The translations under genes were made by a program, and so were the position numbers. The notes below the pieces were generated by a model, which was not told the origin of the DNA, made no database searches, and saw only the letters and a program-made list of their open reading frames with translations. Shown one piece after another: positions 20,822 to 31,676 of a stretch of DNA of 64,000 nt. This DNA comes from Protonemura montana (Eukaryota; Arthropoda; Insecta; Plecoptera; Nemouridae): NCBI GenBank assembly GCA_947568835.1, contig OX387610.1:10893001-10957000 (forward strand). The letters run 5' to 3'. Position 1 is the first letter of the stretch; each line of letters opens with the position of its first letter.

Positions 20822-22239
20822 CATCATCATCCTAATCAATCACTCTTTCATTGGTCACTGCCCCTATTTAGAGGCAGAAAGTAACAGTATACCATCTGGC
20901 CCAAAAGCCCACTATCACGCATTTCCGACCACAATTCAATCCACTTTTTAGCCCCATTCAAACGCTTACCTACCACCCACCAATCCCCCAGGGTTCCCTC
21001 CATCGCGGCCAGATGTCGTCCCCCACTTGGCAAGCACTGCCCCATCGATCCAGGTACCAAAGGGTGGACAGGTGAACGTAGCTGGCCAGTGCCCAGCGCA
21101 CCTGCTTGGAATTCGGTTGTGTTGGCGTTGTCCTGGAGTCTTTGAATGCGCATCCAGGACGCCGTTGGTGCTGAGGTTCCTCTAGGAGCAATGGAGGTGC
21201 GATTCTGAAGGGCGGCCGGCACGTTTTCAGCAATCGACGAGGTCAACGCGATTAAGGTCAGTTTTTTTTTGGGATACCTTTTTTAAATTTGATATGAGCG
21301 TTAGGTAGCGTTAGGAAGGTGGCGTTTTGGAATTGGAAAACGTGATTGCGATTCTCAAATTTGTATTGACTTAAAATTCTATATAGCTCATCTTATGAAC
21401 CTGCAAACTATTCACGGCTTAAAGCGATCAATTAATAACTGATCACCAATTAACAAATATATTTCATATTCAATTGCCCAAAGCATCTTTAAAATCACTG
21501 ATATTGAATGTGTTAATTGATTCTAAAGCTGAATTTCCCTATTGTTTTTTTGCTAGCTACATTTGTCAAGTTGACTTAGGCTTATATTCCATACATTTTT
21601 GACATTGATATCGCGAGTTTTAGACATTCGGAGATGACAGTTTCTAAAGTGTATGCCCCCTAGGTTTGTCATAGGACAACAAATATTGCCTAATTAACAA
21701 AGAAAGTATTTACCATTTCACTGAAACAAAATAATAAATGCACGAAAAACTATCCATCATGACTGGACTTCCAGTGAACGCTCTAAGAAGAAACAAGCAT
21801 TAAATAATATATTTCTAAACCTCTGGGCGCTGGTTTAAAATCAAGGTCCCCCATGAGGGTGCCAAGGGGACAATAACGGCGACAAGATAAGATCAGCACG
21901 GACAGCACACCTCCATGCTCTAGGAGCGTGGACATAAACCGTGTGGTTTTGAAAACATCACGAGAGTCTCCCCTCCTACGTGTGTAACCTACCTATGTAC
22001 TTGTGATAATTACAGTCGCACAGCTGTCTGGCAATTGGTAGGTGACCTTGTGAATCCCTAGGGCCACAATAGTACCCTAATTGTATTTTATTATTATGCA
22101 TTCATACTAAGCCCGCTCAATGAATTGTACCCAATCGCGGAATCAAGGTTCTGCTTAGCTCTTGGAGAACTGTCAGACTCATCAAATGCTCTAAAATCTT
22201 CTTGAAAATGTCGTGTTCAAGGAGCATAGATGATTAGAG
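20822..22239. other. Gene-free stretch with one GC-rich island
   Basis: Mostly A/T-rich sequence. A GC-rich block at 20970-21246 has two open frames on the minus strand (132 and 87 codons) but no recognisable protein signature. An internal 'ccaagcag/gt' could mimic a splice acceptor. I cannot assign it. Confidence 0.4.
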
Positions 22240-22247
22240 GAATACCC

Positions 22248-22772
22248 CAGGCTTCCCACTCACATTTCAATCCAAAAAAGTAGGAATAGTAGGACAAAAA
22301 ATCACAAAAAGTAGGACAAAGGTAGGACCAATTTTAACTGATTTGTAGGAATATATGAGTAAGGTAGTGTGATTTGTGCAATCCAAAAGTAAATTGCACG
22401 CAATTTTACATTGCGGTTAAATTCCTATAATAAAACGTGTACATTCTTATATAATGTATGCATACGAAAAGATCACATTTGAATATTTCTGATGATTGAT
22501 GATATACCGATATTGATAATAATTGTGTTAGGAACTGACGATATGCATGGCCACCCGAAAATTGCGCCAAATTCGAGATTTAAGCAGCCTTGCGAAAATA
22601 AACTCAAATACAAACTGGACAAAATGCGGATTTCACATCGATTTCACATTTTATAATTAAATGTGACGAAAAAATAGGAAAAGTAGGATGAATATGTAAA
22701 AAGTAGGACAATTCCTACTTTCCTACTAAAAAGTAGGAATAAGTAGGAAAGTAGAAACGAGTGGGAAGCCTG
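22248..22772. mobile_element. Non-autonomous hAT-type DNA transposon (525 bp)
   Basis: The termini are perfect 14-bp inverted repeats (caggcttcccactc at 22248, gagtgggaagcctg ending at 22772). They are flanked by an identical 8-bp duplication, gaataccc, at 22240-22247 and 22773-22780. An 8-bp target duplication with CAGG-like ends is the hallmark of the hAT superfamily. Inside, many 'gtagga' motifs in both orientations lie close to each end, as expected for subterminal transposase-binding repeats. There is no coding capacity, so any mobility would depend on a transposase from elsewhere. Confidence 0.92.
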
Positions 22773-22780
22773 GAATACCC

Positions 22781-25747
22781 GTGAAATGTGGAGACCGGGG
22801 GTCAATTCCTAGATTGGGTGTCCAAATTTGAAATCACCTTTCAGTTAAAATATGGGATTTTTGTTAACCAAGAAGAATTAAAAAAAAGAAAGAAAAGATT
22901 ATGGTCTAAGTGTTCGGCGATGCCGTCCAAGGGAAGGTCAGAAAAAAATTCTATTCACCACAAAAATGTAAACTAAATTTTGATTAGGATTTCACATCAA
23001 GTCGTGTGCAAAAATGGATGCTGCTGAGTTTGTCTTAAGGCGCGCACAAGTCCACGTTATGGATCGCGAATTTTGAAAATTTCTAAAATCACGCGGCCCA
23101 AAATTATGCGGTCGTGAGTTGTATTTTGCAATTAAACCTTAATACCGAAGCAATCAGTGAAACTACGTGCAATGTGTAGTGACTGTTTGCAAAAATTTCT
23201 TTGAAATTCGATCAGATTTGAGAGTCATCTTCTGGAAAATATTGGAACATTCTAGAACATATCTGAAGCATAAGGTCAAATCAGAGAATTTGATTTTGAT
23301 TTTTGAAAGAGTTTGACATTGACATGTTTTTTCGTGTGGTTAAAACTACATGTTTTGCGTGGATTTGGATTTTAGATTGAACACATCGAAGAATTGGAGA
23401 GGTAACTCATTGTCTTGATTCTTTTGTTACGGGACGTCAGTTCAGTCGAGTTTTCACCCTTGATAATTAGTAACTGTTCCGAAACATTGAGATACAAGTT
23501 AGGTATTTTAAGCCTGGCTGTACTTCCCCCATTCACAGAATGTTACACAAGATTGCGCAATCTTTCGTGGATTTCAAATGGGACCAGGGGAGAGGAACGG
23601 GAAACAAGGAACAGGGAGAGAACATTCACATCTCTTTTCGTCGTCGTATTGTTTGATCTAAGCATTACGTTTAAATGCATAGTCAAGGGACAATCAAACA
23701 CTTTCTGCTGGACAAACAAGCCATCAACTAGTGATCATGGTAGGTGCTACCCGATGGCACCTTTTAAACCGACTTCTACAATTACAAAGTTGCATTTCAA
23801 AATATCATTACATGCACATAAATCGTTTGGTTTACCATTAATAAAAATTAATTTGTGTAAATGCGAGTGCATGAGATTTAACGAAAATACATTTCTTAAC
23901 GTTCGAAACGGTGACTCCACTTGGCAACAGCTTCCATTTTGATCATTAAAGGATTATCTGAAGGCAATTTGTCCGCTAAAATTATTGGAAAATTCCGTCT
24001 CTACGTCTAAAGTATCGAGACATGATTCTTGAGCGACCGATGACCTTGATGGTGCACACTCTTTTGCACCAACGCAACTCAATTTTAGTTTCTTTGTAGA
24101 TGAGCGTAGCTCTTCATTGGAGGAAAATAACAAAATTGAAACGGAAAACGAGTCTGAAACGACAAATCGCTGAACCGAATTTTGCAAAAATTCTACATTA
24201 AAAATTGATGGCTCCTTTGGGAAAAATACACAGTGTTACCTGAAGGTTGCGTCGTTTAAATTGCATGTTGAAAACTACCACATTACGGTTCACTAAATTA
24301 GCACGATTTTTAAAACAAACCCAACAATGCCAAAATTAATGCATTTAAAAGCATTTTTTTTTCCAAAATCTATCTCGGAATGAAATAAACTACCATCGAC
24401 AGTTGAAATTATGAAAAGCCTTGACCATTTTAACAATTTTCTTGTAAGTAAACTCAAAATTTCTGCAAACCTTGCAATGGGTCCAAGAAAATAAAACAAA
24501 AAATCACCTATACGAGCTTTTAAAACACCTGACAATCGATAAGGAAAACCATTGCCCAAGTTAATTACACCAACCGCGGCCATGATTTCCACCCGAAAAA
24601 CACATGCATGTGCGATCGATCATTTCTACAGATCCTATTTACCTGTTGCTACACACACACCTCACGCTTTTAACCTGTCTTCCGTCCAAAGGGGGTTAAT
24701 TTTTGAGGGGCTCCTTCCGACGAGAATGACAGGACTGGTCGATAATGTCCCGGGTTCGATTACCAGACATGCGATGCGATCGTTTACAACGCTAGCGGTG
24801 GACACTTAGCGTGAATTGCTCCCCCCCCCCCTCCCCTCCCCCCTTACGAACGACCACAGAGTAATGCGCCATGTTTTAATTTGATTCGAAACGGGGTAAC
24901 ACTTTGCGTGGTGCGATTGTTTGGTTTGCAATTACGGGGGTGTGTATCGGGAAGGTATAGGTTTTCCGGTGCGATTCTGTTTTTTAATGAAGTTGATGTG
25001 ACATGAGAGAAATGGAGGGGCTGCGGTTTTATGTTTAGGAATTAAGGGCGCGCTTTGGATGGATTGGAAGAGTTATGGAGGGTATTAGATGGGTTTTGAA
25101 GGGTAAGGATGGGTTAAAAGGGGGTTTTAAGGACTTTTAGAGGACTTTTGAGGGTTAAGATGGGGTTGGAAGGGTTTCGAAGCGGTTTGATGGGCTCTAA
25201 TCAACAAATATATGTGAGTAACTTCTACCAAAGGTTACTATAAAAAAAACTAATAAACAGCGAGATAAGTTCAAATCCTCGCGTTTACCACATGTATAAA
25301 GTCAATTGCACGCCCCTGCGACAGTTTTTTTTCTCGTCTTTATTGCGTCTATTTCCTCACATTTAGGGTGACAGGATGCATTGTCCCGGCCCGGATATTG
25401 GAGGCAATAATTGCCAAAGTAGGTACACATCACTTACACTTAATGCACACGTCGGTGATAACATCATGGATCATTTCCAAATATCAATTTTCCGAAGTAG
25501 CGATTAGGAACGCGCCCCACACACCTTTTTACTGCCCCCCCCCTCCCCCTCCCCCTCCCCCTCCCCCCTCTCACAACCCACACGACAACCGCACAATATT
25601 GTGAGAAACTCTGTTGAAAGCAGTACGTTCCTCCGTACGGCCAGAGAGTTGCCATCTCCAAGCAATGGCCGCCATGAAATCTGATTAAAATTTCACACAA
25701 TGGCCATACACAAAGTATTTAATTATTAAAAACACTAATAAACTATT
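22781..25747. other. Gene-poor stretch
   Basis: A/T-rich DNA with scattered open frames. The longest is 175 codons at 23415-23942 on the plus strand, with no recognisable domain. Other content: a tRNA B-box-like 'gggttcgattacc' near 24750, a C-run at about 24822-24843, a G-rich stretch at 25060-25200, and a (cccct)n tract at 25536-25568. No supported gene. Confidence 0.4.
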
Positions 25748-25860
25748 AAAAATTGGTGCCCAAACGGGGAATCGTTCTGAGATCTCCATCTGTCGCGGGT
25801 GTTGCTCTAAAGAGAAATGTAGATATTGGGGTTCGAGACCCCTTTTGGGCACCAATTTTT
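25748..25860 (+). repeat. 17-bp inverted repeat enclosing a tRNA-like fold
   Basis: Arms 25748-25764 and 25844-25860 are perfect reverse complements. Inside, 25758-25764 (gcccaaa) pairs with 25844-25850 (tttgggc), followed by A and CCA as in a mature tRNA 3' end. Immediately before is a T-arm-like hairpin (ggggttcgagacccc, 25828-25842) at the right spacing. No convincing A box or anticodon arm was found, so this is not called a tRNA gene. The left arm also resembles a retroelement primer-binding site (tggtgcccaaac). Confidence 0.6.
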
Positions 25861-26129
25861 GAGAGGTTAATAGCGCTCATAATAATAAAATGGCCACCCT
25901 ATCTGCACGGCTAGAGAGTGGCTATCTGTATACGTGCAAACATGACGGCCATTTTTTGAAGATAGCCACTCCCTGACCGGATACGTGGTGACATGCATGC
26001 AACTGGCCGAGCACACATGGACGTGGGACAGGATGTCCGAGCGAGATTGTGATCACGTGCGAGTGCTGACCACTCTGCATGATAGCTGTCCTATTTCCAA
26101 TCGATCACAGACCACAATTCTCACTCTAT

Positions 26130-26850
26130 GTCGCTTAGAGCGCCACGGACAACGCTTGGGTGCTGTTGGACAGGAGCAGGCTGCGTGTACCACCGGGTTC
26201 ACACTCGGCTCCATGCCAGGCCAGGCTAGCTTTGTAAACAGCCTGTCATTCACTGACAGCCAATATGCCAGTGCCACAGGGTTCGAACATAGTTTATCAA
26301 AGAGACAAGGCTAAGCGGTGGCCGGTCTTTGTTGCTGTCGGACAGGAGCAGCCAATACAGTGTGTCAAACGGACAAGGCTAAGCGGTAGCCGGTCTTTGG
26401 TGCTGTTGGACAGGAGCAGCCAACACAGTGTGTCAAAGAGACAAGGCTAAGCGGTGGCTGGTCCTTGGTGCTGTTGGACAGGAGCAGCCAACACAGTGTG
26501 TCAAAGAGACAAGGCTAAGCGGTAGTCGGTCCTTGATGCTGCTGGACAGGAGCAGCCAACTCAGTGTGTCAAAGTGACAAGGCTAAGCGATGGCCGGTCC
26601 TTTGTGCTGCTGGACAGGAGCAGCCAACACAGTGTGTGAAAGGGACAAGGCTAAGCGGTGGCCGGTCCTTGGTGCTGTTGGACAGGAGCAGCCAACACAG
26701 TGTGTCAAAGTAACAGGGCTAAGCGGTGGCCGGTCCTTGGTGCTGTTGGACAGGAGCAGCCAACACAGTGTGTCAAAGGGACAAGGCTAAGCGATGCCCG
26801 GTCCTTGGTGCTGTTGGACAGGAGCAAGCTGAGTGTCGGCACCGGGATAA
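26130..26850 (+). repeat. 68-bp minisatellite, about 8 units
   Basis: The unit (aaggctaagcggtggccgg...gacaggagcagccaacac...gtgtcaaag) recurs at 26307, 26375, 26443, 26511, 26579, 26647, 26715 and 26783, exactly 68 bp apart. Flanks on both sides read ...gacaggagca(g)gctg..gtgt.g..accggg..., which resembles the SINE segment gacaggagtaggctacgtgccggcaccggg. The array therefore looks like an internal expansion of a SINE-related sequence. Confidence 0.92.
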
Positions 26851-27479
26851 TCGTCGGCTCCCTGCCAACCAGGGTGTATAGCGCAGATTATTTGGCTGGT
26901 CTAAATCGACTTCTTGTTCAGGAATAAAATAGTACGACTTCTTGTGACTTCGACGATTTGGGTTCCTTGCTGTTTCGGCGCACTCAAGGTCGCGAAAATG
27001 TTACCTTCGATGAATGGACACACGCAGTTTTTTGTTCAAGGCGAAGAATTTCTTTGCAATTTTTGCAGACCCATCTTGACCGTATCGTTAAAGGTAATTT
27101 GGCAATTTAAAGGAAATTTGTTTTCGGCAATTTGAGTATGTTGCAAACAAATAAATACGTTTAGGTCGAAAATGGATCAATTTTCGAATCATTTTCTCCA
27201 TTTGCTAAAATGAATCCCCCAAATATGACAATTTTTTTCTAAGTTCAGAACCACGTACTAGAGAAAGCAAATAGCTTGTTAACGGTATTTTAATTACTTA
27301 ACGTGCCACTTAAAAACCGGCATTAAGACGGATTTTCATGAATTCAGGGATAATTACAGGCGATGGCGTATTTTCAGATCTATATGTTAATTGACAGGCT
27401 ATATAACGCATAAAACTACGCGCCAAGCGTAATTCCCAACGGGGGGGAGCACACATCGCCTCCACAACCACATAGGGAC
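26851..27479. other. Gene-free stretch, possible small ORF
   Basis: A 73-codon plus-strand frame at 26914-27135 contains GEEFLCNFCRPIL, loosely like the CxxC start of a transposase BED-type finger, followed by a possible donor (aaag/gtaatt). Nothing downstream supports a gene. The remainder is A/T-rich. Confidence 0.25.
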
Positions 27480-27725
27480 GCCGTTGTGAATCCCCCTCGT
27501 TCGCTCATCGTCGACGGCCAGACTGACTCCCCCCCGCAACCCCTTGGCATCCACCTAAAGCCAGGTAGCGGTCACCTGCAGGCAGGTATTGATCGCGGTG
27601 ATAACACGGCAATCGTCGACGGTCATTCCACACTCTCCCCGACGCGACGCCGACGCCATAGTGACGTCACGCGTCGCTGACCGGCGGTCGGCGATCGATG
27701 CCCGTCGCCACGTGGCTGGACCCAT
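27480..27725. promoter_or_regulatory. CpG-rich island with a CRE-type palindrome
   Basis: A local GC- and CpG-rich block in an A/T-rich region contains the perfect CRE palindrome tgacgtca near 27661, a cacgtgg box near 27710, and the repeated phrase 'atcgtcgacgg' (near 27506 and 27611). It lies about 1.6 kb upstream of the first FOXJ1 coding exon, so it could be a distal promoter or enhancer. This is inference from composition only. Confidence 0.3.
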
Positions 27726-27920
27726 AAGGGGAACCACCTCCTACCACTGGGATAGCAACTGCTTTAGAGAGAGCTTTGTCCAAAACCGCTCTTTCGGATT
27801 TGCGTTCGGCTCCATGTTCTTTTCTGTCAAATTTTCCCCTTTAAAATTCCGCTTTTCTAATAATTTTCTTACTAAAAACTTCTTTAGGTAGCCCAAAGTT
27901 TGGAAACAAAATTAAGAGCA

Positions 27921-28222
27921 AGCATAGGAGGTTCAATGAGCTTTTGGTAGCCATGGAAATGCCGAGATCGCCTGACAGAGCTTCTCAATTCTGCTATCTT
28001 ATGTTACCACGGGTATATCATGGTCTAGCATAGGAGGTTCAATGGTAGTTTCAACGTTTGGTAGCCATAGAGATGCTGAGATCGCCTGACAGAGCTTCTC
28101 AATTCTGCTATCTTATGTTACCACGGGTATAGCATGTCCTAGCATAGGAGGTTCAATGGTAGTTTCAAAGTTTGGTAGCCATAGAGATGCTGAGATCGCC
28201 TGACAGAGCTTCTCAATTCTAA
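27921..28222. repeat. Tandem repeat of about 114 bp, 2.7 copies
   Basis: The phrase 'agcataggaggttcaatg' starts at 27921, 28027 and 28141. Each copy continues through 'gagatcgcctgacagagc' to 'aattct'. The first unit is about 8 bp shorter. Copies are nearly identical, which suggests a recent duplication. Not recognised as a known element. Confidence 0.9.
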
Positions 28223-28729
28223 TGCTGACGCTCAGCGTGAAAACGGCTTACACGAGAGAGAGAATTTGAGATAGTGGTGAATGCTGGGAACGCTCAATTA
28301 GTTTTCTCTTCACACCAAACCCAACGTCTTGAAAAGTTAGTATTCACATGCTATTAAAGTAAGTTCCTACTAATTGCGTACAACCAGCATATCTCATCCA
28401 GACAGGTCAAAGATAGCGATAAAGTCAGGAGAGATGTGTACACCAAAGTCCAAGGGCGGACCTTTCGGAAACCTCCCCGCCATCAAAATAACAACAAAAA
28501 ACATCCCGTTCCAGCAATATTTTGTCAATTTACCGACATTTCTTTCCTTTTTCCCCACTCCAGGCCATTCATTCAGCTACGCTACATCCATCTCCCTTCC
28601 GCCAACGTCCTAAACCATCTGTCATCTTCATGTTGAGACCCCACCCCCACCCTAATAGCAATCAGATCGAAGCAGGTGCGAAATATTCATGGCATTCTGC
28701 AATACCTTCTACCCCCTCCACCCACGCTG

Positions 28730-28835
28730 ACTGCCCATTGGCTGATTGGCACAAGGGGAGTGGGCCCATGAATTATCCATGTGAATTTCCACGAAGCTGG
28801 CCTTCGGCGGTCGCTGACGTTGACTGAGAGAGAGG
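28730..28835 (+). promoter_or_regulatory. Possible FOXJ1 proximal promoter (paired ATTGG boxes)
   Basis: Two inverted CCAAT boxes (attgg at 28737 and 28745) lie in 'gcccattggctgattggcac', followed by a (ga)-rich stretch. The region is about 600 bp upstream of the first FOXJ1 coding exon, which starts right after a splice acceptor, so an upstream untranslated exon must exist. Weak evidence; no TATA box was identified. Confidence 0.3.
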
Positions 28836-29204
28836 GAGAGAGAGCTAACAAACTCTGCAATGATGTAGACAGAGAGAATAGATGCACGTTTAATGGCGCA
28901 CGTGTAAAATTAATGCCAGCGCGGTTTTTTATTCTGCAGAAATGACGTAGCTGTGATCGACGATGTGGTTGCATTGGTGACGAGCATTTTCCTTGGACGG
29001 CGTTGCCTGGAGAAAATGGCATTGCGATGGTTGTAATAACTACAACAGATGAAATAGTTGCAATAGTTTCATATTGGCAAGGCTATGGTATGGTTCGCTG
29101 CTTGGAAAGATATTTAATTTTAATCTAATTCATATCGACGTTGCACAAGTCAAGCAACAATACTTTGGGTCAGGTGACCGACAGGCACACGGCTAGCTGG
29201 AGAG

Positions 29205-29325
29205 ATTGTAGTTCAGCAACACTGCGCTGGGTCAGGTGTTGAATGGGTGACCGCCTTGCACACAGGCAGTTCTGTTCGGTAGAGAGTCTGGAGGGGTTTA
29301 GCAATACTGCGCTGGTTCTCTTCTA
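29205..29325 (+). repeat. 5S-derived SINE, head fragment
   Basis: The stretch 'cagcaacactgcgctgggtcaggtgttgaatgggtgaccgcc' is the 5S-like block, followed by 'cagttctgttcgg'. It ends about 20 bp before the first FOXJ1 coding exon. Confidence 0.8.
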
Positions 29326-29345
29326 AGCCAAGGAATGTTTTGCAG

Positions 29346-31676
29346 ATGATCAGCACGATGTTGGTGGAGGTCTCTGGACTGGACGACTACGCGATGCACT
29401 ACGCGACGTCTGGGGGCGGCCTGGGAGTGGCGGGGACTGCCATGGACGAGTGCCGACTTCTGGAGGAGGCACAGCTCGACGGAATCCAAGTTCATGAGGT
29501 GGAGGTGGCCAGCTCGCGACTTGAACCGCCCGTACGTACACTGGAGTAGTAATATTAAGTCGCATTTGTTTTTAGGGAATACACCTGCCGGTCACTATTT
29601 TATTTTTCCACCTAATAAACGATGAAATATCGATTGGAAGCCAAAAAAATCGAGTTCGAATCCTTGGAGACAAAAACCTTTAATAGTTAAAACTGATGTT
29701 CTCAAATTTATGGCAAATTTTGCCAACTCATTACTCTCAATGTATACAATATGGTATAAAAGGTTAGAATTTAATAATAAAAGTGTGCATACTTTCTTAG
29801 ATCAATCCTGCTCCGAAATTCAGACTCCACTTAGCATTGAATACCCATTTTGGGAAATTTGACTGCTGATATCAATGTATTTTTTTAATCGTGTAAATAA
29901 GTTGTCATGCCCATGATTTTCCATGGTTCCAATAGACCAGTGCAGCCAATGTCTTAGGAGAAGGTTTATTCACCAAATTGCCACTGCTTAACCTTTAAAA
30001 TGTTGTCGTCACGGTTTTCCCGTAGGAGGTGGATTGTGGCTGCGGCAGCTCTGACGTGGACCTGACTTCGCTGACGTGGCTGCATACGCTCAACATCATG
30101 AGCGTGCCATCATTGCCCACGCCACCACTTTCCCCAGCCCCCAAGCACAAGCCCCCGGCGCCCCCTTCGCCGGAACCAGGTATGCACTCTACCTTAAGTG
30201 TGTTTGTTTGTGTCATAGATCCAATGGCCATGGCTATTGTGCGGTTCAGTACTGGTACTAGGAGGAAGAGTAGGGAGAGCTTTTAATCGGCGATTTATAT
30301 GCCTGTTAGATTAGCACATATACTGTTAGTTTTTTAACCAAAAGCCAGTTGTGATCCAGAAAATTGAGCAAGTTTATGATAAACGCATTTAAATCCACAC
30401 ACAAAAACAACTTTTGATGATGTGCCTACAAACCTCTTTTTGAATTTGAAAAATGTTCTAGCAGAGTTATAACTAATAGCAGTACAATAGCAACGAAAAT
30501 TTAAAACAACCAACACAATGGCATTCTGTAAATTAAGGTGCGTTGGGATTGATAATTTTTTTGGTGGTATACTCAGGTTACCTTCCTCTTTTGATAAATG
30601 CGTCTACAGTACTTTTAAAACCAACTTGCTTTTGGCTTCTGAAATTTGCCATTCAGAGCGTCAAACACTAAATTTTGCGACGGCCAGCCCTGCGACCGGG
30701 AAGTTTTGGTCTCACACACCGATCAGTGACAGACTATGAAATGATTTAAAAAATGAAAAGTTAGGACCTCCCACAGAACCTTAATATATAACAACCTTTT
30801 CGAGAACGTGCCTCTGACAACGCGGCCTTCTCTTCTTTTGTTCAGAGGAGCCTGCCGTGGACTGGCGTCTGGAGCCCGGCAAACCGCCATACTCGTACGC
30901 ACAGCTGATCTGCATGGCCATGTCTGACAGCGGAAACCGGATGACTCTCAGTGCCATCTACGCGTGGATCCGCGCAAACTTCCTCTACTACCAGAACGCT
31001 GACCCATCGTGGCAGAACTCTATTCGGCACAATCTCTCACTCAACAAGCACTTTGTAAAGGTAAGGATTGTGTGTGTAGCATTGAGCCGAGAAAGGACCC
31101 GGTGCCGGAAAGTAGACATTCTCCTGTCCAATTGCCCCCAGGACTGACCACCGGCTAAAGGCTACCTCCAAAGGATGGTAAAACTCGAAAAAACATGATT
31201 TCTCCACAGATCTATGCTGTTGACAGGTTCATAAGCAAAGCGAGTGACGCCGTTGTACTAACTTCGATCCCTCCAACCTCTCTCCCGAACAGAACTGGTC
31301 ACTAGTGTAATGGTCACCGTATCCATCCAATACCCGACCAAGCGCAGTGTTGCTTAATTCCGGTGACATCACGAGAACACGCCAAACAATTCTTCGTCCG
31401 CAGGTCCCACGGTCCAAGGATGAGCCCGGCAAAGGCGGCTTCTGGCGCGTCGACCTGTCACAGTCGTCCAGCGGCGGCCGTGGTGCAAGAAAACGTCGTA
31501 GCCAGCCACGCAGGCGTCGCCGTCCTCCGCCCCCACCGCCTCCAGAACCCGAGCCCGACCCGCTGCCCCCAGCACCACCCCTTGACGAGGACGACTTGGC
31601 TGCCATGTTCCTCGGAGAGGACAACTGGGACGCTGCCCAGCTCGACCTGCTAGACTCCATCCTGAACACGCTGTGA
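29346..31676 (+). CDS. FOXJ1: FOXJ1-type forkhead transcription factor
   Basis: Nuclear DNA-binding factor; FOXJ1 proteins switch on genes for motile cilia. Four coding exons join in phase: 29346-29531, 30026-30179, 30846-31060, 31404-31676 (TGA), giving 275 residues. The ATG comes directly after an acceptor, so a non-coding exon is expected upstream, or the true start lies further 5'. Residues 70-90 hold [13 protein letters not shown], matching the FOXJ1-specific segment upstream of the domain. A proline-rich linker follows. The forkhead domain starts at about residue 125 ([14 protein letters not shown]) and includes the recognition helix [15 protein letters not shown]. It is split by an intron just before [13 protein letters not shown]. 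The tail has an Arg-rich stretch, a run of prolines and an acidic end ([16 protein letters not shown]) that may be an activation domain. The body is shorter than vertebrate FOXJ1 (about 420 residues). The J1 assignment rests on the TSLTWL box and the [13 protein letters not shown] wing; another J-class member is the alternative. Confidence 0.88.
31091..31387 (-). repeat. 5S-derived SINE in the FOXJ1 forkhead intron
   Basis: The body and head of the SINE (acccggtgccgg... to ...gacatcacgagaacacgccaaac) are present in antisense orientation. The SINE head ends about 16 bp before the splice acceptor of the last exon (31404), so the polypyrimidine tract lies right at the element boundary. Confidence 0.85.

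Noticed and set aside
25090-25115. The tardigrade-type telomere repeat GATGGGTTTT
   Set aside because: Only one exact copy occurs, in a generally G-rich strand, and other evidence (TTAGG runs) points to arthropods.
26307-26840. Regular repeats as a CRISPR array
   Set aside because: The unit is a continuous 68-bp tandem repeat with no unique spacers, in a eukaryotic setting.
26265-26927. A series of 60-90-codon frames with repeated Trp/Cys-rich sequence in the 68-bp arrays
   Set aside because: They are all translations of the same 68-bp tandem unit in shifting frames, present in antisense at 11.5 kb too. There is no start context or splice structure.
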